Assembly (NCBI RefSeq): GCF_025962655.1
Contig: NZ_JAGFPE010000003.1
Location: forward strand, 496,001 to 560,000
From: Candidatus Symbiopectobacterium sp. NZEC151
GTDB taxonomy: Bacteria > Pseudomonadota > Gammaproteobacteria > Enterobacterales > Enterobacteriaceae
Length of the DNA stretch: 64,000 bases
Direction: 5' to 3'
Shown here: piece by piece, positions 18,866-28,963 of the stretch
Layout: each line of letters opens with the position of its first letter
How positions within the stretch are numbered: position 1 is the first letter of the stretch
The notes under the pieces: model-generated
Database searches by the model: none
What the model saw: only the letters and a program-made list of their open reading frames with translations
What the model was told of the DNA's origin: nothing
Translations under genes and position numbers: made by a program

Positions 18866-19960
18866 ATGCTCGCAAAACTCTTTCGCTCCGCCATTATTGG
18901 CGCGATCGTGGCGGGAATTCTGCTCGCGATCATGCCGTTGCTACGGTCAAATACCGCACTGTTTTCCCGCTCACACAGTATCCAGAGCGAGGATGTGCCG
19001 CTGAGCTACAATCAGGCGGTTCGCCGCGCAGCACCGGCGGTGGTTAATGTTTATAGCCGAGAATCGGCCAGCGAGAACAACGGGGAACTGAATATTCGCC
19101 TGCTCGGATCTGGCGTGATCATGAGTGAAAAAGGCTACGTGCTCACCAATAATCACGTGATCAACAATATTGCGCAGTTGGTTATCTCGTTACAGGACGG
19201 CCGCGTCTATGAGGCCAGCGTGATTGGCACAGACAAACTGACCGATCTGGCGGTGGTGAAAATGGAAGCCGTTAACCTACCGGTTATCACCATCAACGAA
19301 AAACGCACGGCGCATATCGGCGATGTGGTGCTGGCTATCGGTAACCCTTACAACCTCGGGCAAACCGTCACCCAGGGCATTATCAGCGCCACCGGCCGCG
19401 TGGGGCTGAGCCTGATGGACGGTTCAGGTTCCGGCTTTGGCGGGCGACAGAACTTCCTGCAAACCGATGCCTCCATCAACCACGGTAACTCTGGCGGTGC
19501 ATTGGTCAACACGCTGGGTGAACTGGTCGGCATCAACACCCTGACCTTTGATAAAGGCAGCGACGGAGAAACGCCGGAAGGGATTGGCTTCGCCATCCCG
19601 GTAGCGCTGGCTACCAAGGTGATGGGAAAACTGATTCGCGATGGTCGTGTAGTTCGCGGCTATATCGGCATTAACGGCGCACAAGCGGAAGGGTTATCAC
19701 CCAATAGCACGCTGGACGGCAATAAACGCCTGCAAGGTGTGATCGTGATGAACGTCGAACCCGGTGGCCCGGCGGATAAAGGCGGCATGAAAAAAGGTGA
19801 CGTGCTGCTGACCATGAACGGCAAGCCCGCCGTCTCAGTGATTGAAACCATGGATCAGGTGGCTGAAGTTCGTCCCGGCACTGCCGTTCCGGTAGCCATT
19901 CGCCGCGGCGATCAGGAGATGACGCTGTCGGTAACGATTCAGGAGTTCCCGGAGAGTTAA
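18866..19960 (+). CDS. degS: Site-1 protease DegS of the RseA/sigma-E pathway
   Basis: DegS is anchored in the inner membrane, senses unfolded porin C-termini through its PDZ domain, and cuts RseA to free sigma-E. The 364-residue protein has one N-terminal membrane segment (about 6-26), then His97 (TNNHVIN), Asp127 (LTDLAV) and Ser209 (GNSGGAL), and a single PDZ domain (about 255-355). The activation residue Arg178 (SATGR) is conserved. Compared with the E. coli sequence as I recall it, the loop after Arg178 is longer by about eight residues (SLMDGSGSGFGG in place of NPTG). The start has no strong ribosome site, but the membrane segment supports it. Confidence 0.96.
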   Translation: MLAKLFRSAIIGAIVAGILLAIMPLLRSNTALFSRSHSIQSEDVPLSYNQAVRRAAPAVVNVYSRESASENNGELNIRLLGSGVIMSEKGYVLTNNHVINNIAQLVISLQDGRVYEASVIGTDKLTDLAVVKMEAVNLPVITINEKRTAHIGDVVLAIGNPYNLGQTVTQGIISATGRVGLSLMDGSGSGFGGRQNFLQTDASINHGNSGGALVNTLGELVGINTLTFDKGSDGETPEGIGFAIPVALATKVMGKLIRDGRVVRGYIGINGAQAEGLSPNSTLDGNKRLQGVIVMNVEPGGPADKGGMKKGDVLLTMNGKPAVSVIETMDQVAEVRPGTAVPVAIRRGDQEMTLSVTIQEFPES

Positions 19961-19966
19961 TCTTGC

Positions 19967-19998
19967 CAGTATGAGCAGCACCACGGCTGCTCATACTG
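19967..19998. terminator. Bidirectional hairpin between convergent degS and murA
   Basis: CAGTATGAGCAGC (19967-19979) and GCTGCTCATACTG (19986-19998) form a 13-bp perfect stem with a 6-nt loop in the 46-bp gap between converging genes. No strong T-run is present on either side. Confidence 0.65.
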
Positions 19999-20006
19999 AA
20001 ACAGGA

Positions 20007-21284
<1,278 letters not shown>

Positions 21285-21323
21285 TCAGCTTGCTAAAAGT
21301 ATTCCAGGGCGCACTGCTCTCGC

Positions 21324-21578
21324 TTAAAAGCCGTTCAGCTTACGATCGCGCTGCCATTCTTCCGGTGTATAGGCCTTGATAGAAAGCGCATGAATGCGGT
21401 TGTCCGCAATGTACTCCATCAAGGGCGCGTATACGGTCTGCTGCTGTTTGACACGACGCATACCAACAAAAATATCCCCCACGGCGACGACCTGAAAGTG
21501 GCTGCCATCGCCCGTTACGTGGACTTCTTGCAGTGCGAGTGCCTTCATCAGCACCTCTTCGATCTCGTTATTTTCCAT
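21324..21578 (-). CDS. ibaG: BolA-family acid stress protein IbaG
   Basis: IbaG is a BolA-family protein that pairs with monothiol glutaredoxins to carry iron-sulphur clusters and is induced by acid. The 84-residue protein starts [19 protein letters not shown] and contains the BolA-family [14 protein letters not shown] with its conserved histidine. The start at 21578 gives the E. coli length; a three-residue extension is possible but unlikely. Confidence 0.95.
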   Translation of the reverse strand: MENNEIEEVLMKALALQEVHVTGDGSHFQVVAVGDIFVGMRRVKQQQTVYAPLMEYIADNRIHALSIKAYTPEEWQRDRKLNGF

Positions 21579-21656
21579 CGCTCTCAATTCTGTGTTCTGG
21601 GGAGGATTATCAGCCGTGTATCTTAGATGAATACGCCGCTTTCTTAAACAAAGAAA

Positions 21657-21682
21657 TCCCTCTTGGCGTAAGCCAAGAGGGC
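21657..21682 (-). terminator. Hairpin between mlaB and ibaG
   Basis: CCCTCTTGGC and GCCAAGAGGG form a 10-bp perfect stem with a 4-nt loop; on the minus strand ATTTCTTTG follows. It may reduce read-through from mla into ibaG-murA. The T-run is interrupted, so it could be partial. Confidence 0.55.
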
Positions 21683-21719
21683 TGTTTTTATCTATACGCG
21701 GGAAAGGTAAAGAAAAAAA

Positions 21720-22013
21720 TCAAACGACGGGAATAACGTCGTTGAGGTTGTACAGCGCAATCAGCGTTTTTACCCGCTCACCGGCGCCAGAAATCACCAA
21801 GGATGACGCTGAACTGTTTTGCTGTTGATAGAGGTGTACCAACAGCGCCAGCCCGGCGGAATCCACTCGGTCCAGCGCAGAGATATCCAGCGTGTGCTTG
21901 CCCGCCAACAAGGTCTCGCGCTGCTGCCAAAACGGCAGCAGGGAATCGCGATCCAAATCGCCGGACAGCGCCAGCGTTGTGTCTTGCGATGTCCAGCGCA
22001 GCGCTTCAGCCAT
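21720..22013 (-). CDS. mlaB: Phospholipid transport ABC complex STAS protein MlaB
   Basis: MlaB is the cytoplasmic STAS-domain subunit that stabilises and activates the MlaF ATPase in the MlaFEDB complex. The 97-residue protein shows the STAS core [19 protein letters not shown]; Ser52 occupies the position of the functional Thr52 of E. coli MlaB. Its start overlaps the 3' end of mlaC by 8 bp, so translation is probably coupled. Confidence 0.93.
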   Translation of the reverse strand: MAEALRWTSQDTTLALSGDLDRDSLLPFWQQRETLLAGKHTLDISALDRVDSAGLALLVHLYQQQNSSASSLVISGAGERVKTLIALYNLNDVIPVV

Positions 22014-22638
22014 TCTTCTGCTCCAGCGTAATCGGCTGACGCGCAGAGGCTTCCAACTGCTTGGTTAACCCATCAACACCCTGTTGACGCAAAATGGCTG
22101 CCCATTCGTTTTGCTTGGTAGTGATCATGCTCACCCCTTCGGCAATCATATCGTAAGCCTGCCAGTTACCGGTCTGGCTGTTTTTACGCCATTGAAAATC
22201 CAGACGCACCGGGGGACGGCCGCCGTTGTCAAGAATGGTCACACGGATAGGAATAATATCAGCGCTGCCCAGCGGTTGTTCCGGCGCAATCTGGTAGTTC
22301 TGCCCGTGATACAGCGCCAGCGCCTGACCGTAGGCCTGCGCTAAATAGGCTTCGAACGCTTTGAAATAGGCATCACGCTGCGCTGGCGTCGCGTCTTTAT
22401 AGTAGCGGCCCAGCACCAGCGCACCCGCATAGCGAATCTGCACATACGGCAGCAGCTCTTCTTTCACGATTTGACGCAAGTAGTTCGGATCCTGCTTGAT
22501 GCGCGGTTGTTCCGTTTTCAGACGCGTAAAGGTCTTTTCCGCCGCATCGTTCATCAAACGATAAGGGTTGGTTTGATCCGCCGCGCTGGCAAGAGGTGCC
22601 ACGACCAGCAGTGCCACCATCAGTAAACGTTTTAACAT
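22006..22638 (-). CDS. mlaC: Periplasmic phospholipid-binding protein MlaC
   Basis: MlaC ferries phospholipids between the outer-membrane MlaA-porin complex and the inner-membrane MlaFEDB complex. The 210-residue precursor has a signal peptide [19 protein letters not shown] cleaved before ADQTNPY, then the Tol-Tol-Ttg2-type domain. [19 protein letters not shown] is the conserved core near residue 155. Confidence 0.96.
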   Translation of the reverse strand: MLKRLLMVALLVVAPLASAADQTNPYRLMNDAAEKTFTRLKTEQPRIKQDPNYLRQIVKEELLPYVQIRYAGALVLGRYYKDATPAQRDAYFKAFEAYLAQAYGQALALYHGQNYQIAPEQPLGSADIIPIRVTILDNGGRPPVRLDFQWRKNSQTGNWQAYDMIAEGVSMITTKQNEWAAILRQQGVDGLTKQLEASARQPITLEQKNG

Positions 22639-22654
22639 GCAGATATCCTCTTGA

Positions 22655-23221
22655 TTATTGTGCTACGGCCGGCGCAGGGGCTGACGGCGCTGGCGTCAAT
22701 GCCGGAGCGTTTTGCGGTACAGATTCCGTTTTTTCCGTATTGTCGGTGCTATCGCCCCCGCTCTTATAGAGGAATTGTCCGATTAAGTCCTCGAGCACCA
22801 TGGCGGATTTGGTGTCCTGAATCACGCCGCCATCGGCCAGGATCTTGGTACCCATTTCTTCATCTTCGAAACCGATATTCAGCGCCAGATACTGTTCTCC
22901 CAGCAGCCCGGAGGTACGGATCGCCAGTGAACTGGTGTCGGGAATATGGTCGTACCGGCGTTGAATATCCATGGCAACGCGCGGCAAATACGTTTTGGTA
23001 TCCAACGAAATATCGGCGACGCGACCAATCACCACACCGCCGACTTTTATCGGGGAACGCGCTTTCAGGCCACCGATATTGTCAAAGGTGGCGTACAGCC
23101 GGTAGGTCTGTTCGCTGCCGATAGACTTCACATCGGCGACTTTCAAACAGAGAAAAATAATGGCGCCCAGGGCGATCAACAGGAATACGCCAACCCAGAT
23201 TTCACTTCGCTTTGTTTGCAT
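22655..23221 (-). CDS. mlaD: MCE-domain phospholipid transporter subunit MlaD
   Basis: MlaD forms a hexameric ring in the periplasm that receives lipid from MlaC. The 188-residue protein starts [20 protein letters not shown] with one membrane helix (about 8-28), then an MCE domain ([20 protein letters not shown]) and a hydrophobic pore-loop helix region ([14 protein letters not shown]), ending in a low-complexity Pro/Ala tail. The start at 23221 fits the family; an upstream extension to 23236 overlaps mlaE. Confidence 0.96.
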   Translation of the reverse strand: MQTKRSEIWVGVFLLIALGAIIFLCLKVADVKSIGSEQTYRLYATFDNIGGLKARSPIKVGGVVIGRVADISLDTKTYLPRVAMDIQRRYDHIPDTSSLAIRTSGLLGEQYLALNIGFEDEEMGTKILADGGVIQDTKSAMVLEDLIGQFLYKSGGDSTDNTEKTESVPQNAPALTPAPSAPAPAVAQ

Positions 23222-23225
23222 CGAC

Positions 23226-24008
23226 TCAGTTCCCAAACATCAGTGCTGTCAGCACAAAATCCAATCCCAATACCGCCAATGACGAATGCACCACCGTGCG
23301 CGTCGTCGCCCGGCTGATCCCCTCAGAGGTCGGGATCGCATCATAGCCATTGAACAACGCAATCCAGGTCACGGTAATCGCAAATACCACACTTTTAATC
23401 ACGCAGTTCAGCAGATCCTTGCGCCACTCGACCGCGCCCTGCATCGCTGACCAGAAGAAGCCATCATCGATGCCCTTCCAGCTCACGCCAACCAACGAGC
23501 CGCCCCAGATGCCGACCGCCACGAAGATAATCGTCAGCAGCGGCATGCTGATAAGTCCAGCCCAAAAACGCGGGGCTACCACGCGCCGTAGCGGGTCCAC
23601 GGCCATCATCTCCATACTGGAGAGCTGCTCGGTGGCTTTCATCAGGCCAATTTCTGCCGTCAGGGCCGATCCGGCGCGGCCAGCAAACAACAGCGCGGTG
23701 ACCACCGGCCCCAGTTCGCGCAGCAGAGACAGCGCCACCATCATGCCCAGACTGGCCTCGGCGCTGTAGGTGGTCAGCACAAGATACCCTTGCAGCCCCA
23801 ACACCATACCGATAAACAGACCGGACACCAGGATGATCAATAACGACTGAACCCCAACGCTGTGCAGTTGCTTGAGCAACAGCGGGCCTTGCTTGCGCAG
23901 TTCGGGACGGCCCACCAGCGCATTAAACAACATGAACCCGGCACGGCCAAAGGCAGCACAGGACCGGATTCCCTGGCGTCCGAACGACGCCAATGCTTCT
24001 CGTAGCAT
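23226..24008 (-). CDS. mlaE: Phospholipid transport permease MlaE
   Basis: MlaE is the inner-membrane permease of the Mla lipid transporter. The 260-residue protein has five to six hydrophobic segments and the permease-family motif [20 protein letters not shown], followed by [20 protein letters not shown] (coupling helix). It sits 7 bp after mlaF and just before mlaD in the usual order. Confidence 0.97.
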   Translation of the reverse strand: MLREALASFGRQGIRSCAAFGRAGFMLFNALVGRPELRKQGPLLLKQLHSVGVQSLLIILVSGLFIGMVLGLQGYLVLTTYSAEASLGMMVALSLLRELGPVVTALLFAGRAGSALTAEIGLMKATEQLSSMEMMAVDPLRRVVAPRFWAGLISMPLLTIIFVAVGIWGGSLVGVSWKGIDDGFFWSAMQGAVEWRKDLLNCVIKSVVFAITVTWIALFNGYDAIPTSEGISRATTRTVVHSSLAVLGLDFVLTALMFGN

Positions 24009-24015
24009 GAATTGA

Positions 24016-24828
24016 TTAACTCCCGGAGCCTAACAGGCTGGTTTTGTAGTCACCAGCAGGAAAGCGAAACGGCACGGGGCCATCGGCAATGCCATCAATA
24101 AATTGCCGCACCCGAGGATCGGAATTCGCGCGCAGCGCCTCCACCGAGCCGTGCGCAACGATGTGCTGGTCAGCAACGATATAGGCATAATCCGCGATGC
24201 TCAGCACTTCCGGCACGTCATGGGAGACCACAACGCAGGTGATGCCCAGCGCATGGTTCAGTTCGTCGATAAGCTTAACCAACACGCCCATGGTGATCGG
24301 GTCCTGGCCGACAAAAGGTTCGTCGAACATGATCATTTGCGGATCGAGCGCGATGGCGCGGGCCAGCGCGGCACGGCGGGCCATCCCCCCGGAGAGCTCT
24401 GAAGGCATCAGGTTGGCCGCACCGCGTAGCCCTACCGCTTCCAGTTTCATCAGCACCGTGCTGCGTAACAGGACTTCAGGCAGTCGGGTATGTTCCCGCA
24501 GCGGCCAGGCCACGTTCTCAAACACGGTAAGATCGGTGAACAGCGCGCCAGACTGGAACAACATGCTCATTTTTTTACGCACGTCATACAATCGGGAACG
24601 GGAGAGCGTTGGAATATTCTCTCCGTCAAACCAGATCTCGCCGCTGTCCGGTTGAAGCTGACCGCCAATCAGGCGCAGCAGCGTGGTTTTACCGATACCG
24701 GAAGGCCCCATGATAGCGGTGACTTTCCCTTTGGGTACGGTTAATGAAACATCGGTGAAAATGGGCCGCTCGCCGCGTGAAAAATTGAGCCCACGAATTT
24801 CAACCAGATGAGTAGCTTCTTGGCTCAT
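24016..24828 (-). CDS. mlaF: Phospholipid transport ATPase MlaF
   Basis: MlaF is the ABC ATPase of the Mla complex. The 270-residue protein has Walker [11 protein letters not shown]-loop [10 protein letters not shown], signature [16 protein letters not shown], Walker [14 protein letters not shown] and switch histidine VSHD. The C-terminal extension after [20 protein letters not shown] is the segment that docks with MlaB in E. coli. I chose the ATG at 24828; a GTG at 24849 has no usable ribosome spacing. Confidence 0.97.
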   Translation of the reverse strand: MSQEATHLVEIRGLNFSRGERPIFTDVSLTVPKGKVTAIMGPSGIGKTTLLRLIGGQLQPDSGEIWFDGENIPTLSRSRLYDVRKKMSMLFQSGALFTDLTVFENVAWPLREHTRLPEVLLRSTVLMKLEAVGLRGAANLMPSELSGGMARRAALARAIALDPQMIMFDEPFVGQDPITMGVLVKLIDELNHALGITCVVVSHDVPEVLSIADYAYIVADQHIVAHGSVEALRANSDPRVRQFIDGIADGPVPFRFPAGDYKTSLLGSGS

Positions 24829-25131
24829 GCGATCTTTTCCTTCACTCACTCCCCTTGACGATCGTCGCTGTTATACGTTCATTACGTGCAACAACCGTTG
24901 CATTTCCTATCAAGCTTAACGGCAGGTTTCAGGCAAAGCCCGAGTTTTACAAAATATTACCGACAATTCTTACCGAAAAGGGCGGGTTAGGGCTGCCATA
25001 GGTTTTACTTTTTCTGCCCAGACAGTCAAAATTACCCCTCTACGATGCAACGCAATTTTTGCTCGACATTCGTCCGCGCACCGGTTCATTGCCTCATGAA
25101 CCGGTGATTATACCCGAATAAAGGACGCTGC
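24829..25131. other. Divergent mlaF/yrbG intergenic region
   Basis: About 300 bp without a gene. It must hold the mla promoter (minus) and the yrbG promoter (plus), but no strong consensus pair stood out. The only clear structure is a perfect hairpin near yrbG, listed next. Confidence 0.5.
25079..25106 (+). other. Perfect hairpin just upstream of yrbG
   Basis: CACCGGTTCAT (25079-25089) and ATGAACCGGTG (25096-25106) form an 11-bp perfect inverted repeat with loop TGCCTC, 25 bp before the yrbG ATG and followed by ATTATACCCG. It may be an operator over the promoter or an RNA structure in the leader. Confidence 0.5.
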
Positions 25132-26103
25132 ATGCTTTTTGCGATAGTTCTGCTGGTTATTGGCCTGTTTCTTTTGGTTTATGGTGCCGACCGTTTGGTT
25201 TATGGCGCCGCCGTTCTTGCCCGTGTGTGGGGCGTTTCTCCTTTGATTATCGGCGTGATGATTGTTGGCATCGGCACCTCACTGCCAGAGTTGGCGGTGT
25301 CGGTCACGGCGGGTCTGAACCAGCAAATGGACATGGCGGTCGGTAACGTATTGGGATCGAATATCGCCAATATCATGCTTATCCTCGGCACTGCCGCCCT
25401 GATTCGCCCCTTGACCTTTCGTTCCGACCTGCTGCGGCGTGAACTGTTCCCCATGCTGTTGATCACGCTGTTCAGCGGCGGCGTGCTTTACAATGGCTAC
25501 CTGAGTCGGCTTGATGGTGTCATGCTGCTCGCCGCGGCGGGTGCCTGGATTGTGCTGATGCTGCGCATGGCGCGTCAGGCGCAACAAAACGGCAGTGACA
25601 GCCTGACACGCGAACAATTGGCGGAGCTGCCGCAGGCACAGGCCGACGGTAACCAGACGGTTGCCGTACTCTGGCTGCTGCTGGGATTGATTATTCTGCC
25701 GATGGCGGCGCGTATCGTGATTGACAATGCCACGGTGATTGCTCGTCATTTTGCCTTTGACGAGCTGACCATTGGGCTGACGGTGCTGGCGATTGGCACC
25801 AGCCTGCCGGAACTGGCTACCGCCATCGTCGGCACGCTGAAAAAAGAGGATGATATCGCGCTGGGTAACCTGATCGGGTCAAACGTCTTCAATCTGGTTA
25901 TCGTGCTTGGCGTCCCGGCGCTGCTGTCACCCGGTGCGGTGAACCCGCTGGCGTTTCAACGCGATTACGGCGTGATGCTGGGCGCCAGCCTGCTGCTGAC
26001 GCTGCTCTGTCTGCGGAAAAAGCGCTCTATCGGACAAGGTGCTGGCGCGCTGTTACTGTGTATGTTTATTGCTTACCTTGCGACGCTGTTTTTGCTGTAC
26101 TAG
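25132..26103 (+). CDS. yrbG: Calcium/sodium antiporter of the CaCA family
   Basis: The 323-residue protein has about ten membrane segments and the two inverted alpha-repeats of the CaCA cation exchangers: GIGTSLPELAVSV with GNVLGSNIANI in the first half, and AIGTSLPELATAI with GNLIGSNVFNL in the second. Family membership implies inner-membrane Ca2+ or Na+ exchange; the ion is not proven. AAAGGA precedes the ATG. It lies upstream of kdsD as in E. coli. Confidence 0.93.
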   Translation: MLFAIVLLVIGLFLLVYGADRLVYGAAVLARVWGVSPLIIGVMIVGIGTSLPELAVSVTAGLNQQMDMAVGNVLGSNIANIMLILGTAALIRPLTFRSDLLRRELFPMLLITLFSGGVLYNGYLSRLDGVMLLAAAGAWIVLMLRMARQAQQNGSDSLTREQLAELPQAQADGNQTVAVLWLLLGLIILPMAARIVIDNATVIARHFAFDELTIGLTVLAIGTSLPELATAIVGTLKKEDDIALGNLIGSNVFNLVIVLGVPALLSPGAVNPLAFQRDYGVMLGASLLLTLLCLRKKRSIGQGAGALLLCMFIAYLATLFLLY

Positions 26104-26154
26104 CGGCGCACGACTCGTTTTCTTGGAAAACTCAAATAGTCAGGATTAACCGTT

Positions 26155-27141
26155 ATGTCCAACGTTGAACAACAGCCCGATTTCGATTTCCAACAGGCGG
26201 GCCGACACGTGCTCGCCATCGAACGCGACGGGTTGGCCCATCTGGACCAGTATATCGATGACAACTTCACCCGTGCGTGTCGCACCATGTTCCATTGCCA
26301 GGGCAAAGTGGTGGTAATGGGAATGGGGAAATCCGGGCACATCGGCTGCAAGATGGCGGCAACCTTCGCCAGCACCGGCACCCCCTCGTTTTTTGTCCAT
26401 CCCGGCGAGGCCAGCCACGGTGACCTCGGGATGATCACTGCGCAGGATATCGTGATCGCGATATCCAATTCGGGTGAGTCCAATGAAATTCTGGCGCTGA
26501 TCCCGGTGCTCAAGCGTCTGGGCGTGTTTCTGATTTGCATCACCAGCAACCCGGAAAGCACCATGGGTAAAGCGGCCGATATTCACCTCTGTGTCCACGT
26601 GCCGCAGGAAGCCTGTCCGTTGGGGCTGGCACCCACCTCCAGCACCACGGCCACGCTGGTGATGGGCGATGCGCTGGCCGTCGCCTTGCTACAGGCGCGG
26701 GGTTTCACCGCCGAAGATTTTGCCCTTTCTCACCCCGGCGGCGCACTGGGTCGCAAACTTTTGCTGCGCGTTGCGGATATTATGCATACCGGAGACGAGA
26801 TTCCTCACGTTACCCGAGACGCCTCGTTGCGTGATGCGCTGGTGGAAATCACCCGCAAAAGTTTCGGTATGACCGTGATTTGCACGCCGGACATGACGAT
26901 CGAGGGCATCTTTACCGACGGTGACCTGCGTCGCATCTTTGATATGCAGATCAACCTGAACGATGCGCGTATCGCCGATCTGATGACGGCAGGCGGCATT
27001 CGGGTTACCCCCAATACGTTGGCGGTGGATGCCCTGAATCTGATGCAGTCGCGCCATATTACGTCGTTGCTGGTGGCACAATCCGATCGACTGGTCGGTA
27101 TCGTCCATATGCATGATATGCTGCGCGCTGGCGTGGTGTGA
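26155..27141 (+). CDS. kdsD: D-arabinose 5-phosphate isomerase
   Basis: KdsD turns ribulose 5-phosphate into arabinose 5-phosphate, the first step towards Kdo for lipopolysaccharide. The 328-residue protein has a SIS sugar isomerase domain (GMGKSGHIGCKMAATFASTG and SNSGESNEI, about residues 40-185) and two CBS domains (about 205-328). HPGGALGRKLLLRVADIM joins the two. It begins the kds-lpt operon. Confidence 0.98.
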   Translation: MSNVEQQPDFDFQQAGRHVLAIERDGLAHLDQYIDDNFTRACRTMFHCQGKVVVMGMGKSGHIGCKMAATFASTGTPSFFVHPGEASHGDLGMITAQDIVIAISNSGESNEILALIPVLKRLGVFLICITSNPESTMGKAADIHLCVHVPQEACPLGLAPTSSTTATLVMGDALAVALLQARGFTAEDFALSHPGGALGRKLLLRVADIMHTGDEIPHVTRDASLRDALVEITRKSFGMTVICTPDMTIEGIFTDGDLRRIFDMQINLNDARIADLMTAGGIRVTPNTLAVDALNLMQSRHITSLLVAQSDRLVGIVHMHDMLRAGVV

Positions 27142-27149
27142 CAGTATAC

Positions 27150-27172
27150 GGGATCGTCTTTTTGGCGATCCC
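27150..27172 (+). other. Hairpin in the kdsD-kdsC gap
   Basis: GGGATCG and CGATCCC form a 7-bp stem around TCTTTTTGG in the 62-bp gap. It is too weak and lacks a T-run to be a strong terminator; it may tune the processing or balance of the two messages. Confidence 0.35.
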
Positions 27173-27203
27173 TACAGAAGGGTGACAGCAAGGATATGTG
27201 TTT

Positions 27204-27770
27204 ATGAATAACCCCCTGGCGCAAACCGCCACCTGCTACGGCCCCGTCGCGGATCGGGTGTTGGAAAAGGCGCAAGCCATCAAATTGCTGATTTGCGACG
27301 TTGATGGCGTGCTTTCCGACGGCCTGATCTACATGGGCAATCAAGGGGAAGAATTGAAGGCATTCAACGTGCGCGACGGCTATGGTATTCGCTGTCTGCT
27401 AACGTCCGGCATTGAGGTCGCGATCATTACCGGGCGTTCTGCGTCGCTGGTAGAAGACCGCTGCCGCACGCTGGGTATCACCCACCTTTATCAGGGACAG
27501 TCAGATAAGGTTTTGGCCTTCCGTGAACTGTTAGATACACTGTCGCTTAGCGCCGATCAGGTTGCCTATATTGGTGACGATTTGATTGACTGGCCGGTGA
27601 TGACACAGGTAGGCCTTAGCGTGGCCGTGGCAGATGCCCATCCTCTGCTGCTGCCCAGGGCGGACTACGTGACGCAAATTGCTGGCGGACGCGGTGCGGT
27701 ACGCGAGCTGTGTGACCTTATCCTGCTGGCGCAGGGTAAGCTGGACGAAGCCAAAGGGCTATCGATATGA
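27204..27770 (+). CDS. kdsC: 3-deoxy-manno-octulosonate-8-phosphatase
   Basis: KdsC dephosphorylates Kdo 8-phosphate to Kdo. The 188-residue HAD-family enzyme has the nucleophile motif ICDVDGVLSDG, motif II ITGR, and the Asp pair GDDLIDWPVM. The ATG at 27204 gives the E. coli length and lies nine bases after AAGGA; a GTG at 27198 is too close to that site. Its TGA overlaps a 23-codon frame that leads to lptC. Confidence 0.97.
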   Translation: MNNPLAQTATCYGPVADRVLEKAQAIKLLICDVDGVLSDGLIYMGNQGEELKAFNVRDGYGIRCLLTSGIEVAIITGRSASLVEDRCRTLGITHLYQGQSDKVLAFRELLDTLSLSADQVAYIGDDLIDWPVMTQVGLSVAVADAHPLLLPRADYVTQIAGGRGAVRELCDLILLAQGKLDEAKGLSI

Positions 27771-27838
27771 CGGTATCGTCACTGCAAATGGGCTATCGCC
27801 GCACGTTTGCGATGACCATGAGTACGTTTTTATTATGA
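27767..27838 (+). CDS. 23-codon mini-ORF bridging kdsC and lptC
   Basis: An ATG at 27767 overlaps the kdsC stop as ATGA, and the frame (MTVSSLQMGYRRTFAMTMST then FLL) ends in a TGA at 27836 that overlaps the lptC start as ATGA. In E. coli kdsC and lptC are themselves joined by one such overlap. Here the 72-nt frame would carry ribosomes from one gene to the next, and lptC has no obvious ribosome site of its own. It may be a coupling leader rather than a functional peptide. No family resemblance is seen. Confidence 0.45.
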   Translation: MTVSSLQMGYRRTFAMTMSTFLL

Positions 27839-28401
27839 ATAAGACGAAGCGTTGGCTAACCGCGCTATTGGCGCTCATTGTATTGATTCTGATTGGCTGG
27901 AACCTGACGGATCAGGACAGCGCGCCACAAACGGAACCCCAGGACAATGCGGTGCCGACCTACACCAGCGATGAAACCACCACGCGCGTGTTTAACCCGC
28001 AGGGTGGCCTGAACTATCGACTGGTGGCGCAAAGAGTGGAGTATTTTAACGCGGAGCAGCTCACCTGGTTTACTGCGCCTGTCGCTACGCTGTTTAACGA
28101 ACAGGGTATCGCCACCTGGACGGTGCAAGCCGACCGCGCCAAGCTGACCAAAGATAAAATGTTGTTCTTATACGGGCATGTGGAAGTCAACAGTCTGACC
28201 AATGACTCACAATTACGGCAGATAAAAACCGATAATGCGCAAGTTAACCTGGTGACACAGGACATCGCCTCCGATGATGAGGTGACACTGTACGGAGCCA
28301 GTTTCCTCTCGAATGGGATGAAAATGCGCGGCAATTTGCGTAACAAAACTGCCGAATTGATTGAAAAGGTAAAAACCTCTTATGAAATTCAACACCAATA
28401 A
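27835..28401 (+). CDS. lptC: LPS export protein LptC
   Basis: LptC is the bitopic inner-membrane subunit that takes LPS from LptB2FG and passes it to LptA. The 188-residue protein has an N-terminal membrane helix (about 7-24) and a periplasmic beta-jellyroll with LYGHVEVNSLTNDSQLRQI and MKMRGNLRNKTAELIEKVKT. The ATG at 27835 is chosen because it begins the membrane anchor; the frame stays open far upstream inside kdsC but that part is not LptC. Its 3' end overlaps the lptA start by 20 bp. Confidence 0.95.
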   Translation: MNKTKRWLTALLALIVLILIGWNLTDQDSAPQTEPQDNAVPTYTSDETTTRVFNPQGGLNYRLVAQRVEYFNAEQLTWFTAPVATLFNEQGIATWTVQADRAKLTKDKMLFLYGHVEVNSLTNDSQLRQIKTDNAQVNLVTQDIASDDEVTLYGASFLSNGMKMRGNLRNKTAELIEKVKTSYEIQHQ

Positions 28402-28960
28402 TGCCTGGCGTCACGCAGCCATTGCCAGCGCCCTGTTAGCAGCAAGCCTGCCTGCCCTTGCTGTGACAGGAGACACCAGTCAGCCGATTCACATTGATTC
28501 CGCGCAGCAGTCATTGGACATGCAGGGCAATACGGTCACCTTTACCGGCAATGTCACGGTCAAACAAGGCACCATCGACGTGAAGGCCGAAAAAGTCGTG
28601 GTCACGCGCCCACAGGGATCGCAGGGCCAGGAAGTGATCGAGGCCTTTGGTAATCCGGTCACGTTCTTCCAGATGCAAGATAACGGCAAACCGGTGAAAG
28701 GCCGTGCACAGAAAGTGCGCTATGAACTGGCGCAGGACAAGATCACACTGACGGGTAATGCGTATCTGGAACAACTGGATAGCAACGTGAAAGGCGATCG
28801 CATCACCTATCTGGTGAAACAGCAGCAGATGGAAGCGGTGGGCGATAAAGGCGGGCGCGTCACCACCGTGCTGGTGCCCTCGCAGTTACAGGAAAAGAAC
28901 GGCAAGGCCGCCGCACCCTCGTCTCAAAAAGCCAAGCAGCAACCACAGGCAACTGAATAA
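28382..28960 (+). CDS. lptA: LPS transport periplasmic protein LptA
   Basis: LptA oligomerises into the periplasmic bridge that carries LPS to LptDE. The 192-residue precursor has a signal peptide (about 1-27, ending ALA-VTG) and the OstA-type jellyroll beginning QPIHIDSAQQSLDMQGNTVT. LTGNAYLEQLDSNVKGDRIT is the conserved second half. It overlaps lptC and is followed by lptB after 3 bp. Confidence 0.97.
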   Translation: MKFNTNNAWRHAAIASALLAASLPALAVTGDTSQPIHIDSAQQSLDMQGNTVTFTGNVTVKQGTIDVKAEKVVVTRPQGSQGQEVIEAFGNPVTFFQMQDNGKPVKGRAQKVRYELAQDKITLTGNAYLEQLDSNVKGDRITYLVKQQQMEAVGDKGGRVTTVLVPSQLQEKNGKAAAPSSQKAKQQPQATE

Positions 28961-28963
28961 CCT

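Noticed and set aside
27679-27834. Upstream extension of the lptC frame into kdsC
   Set aside because: The added residues are out of frame with the conserved KdsC C-terminus and do not resemble LptC; the membrane anchor begins at 27835.
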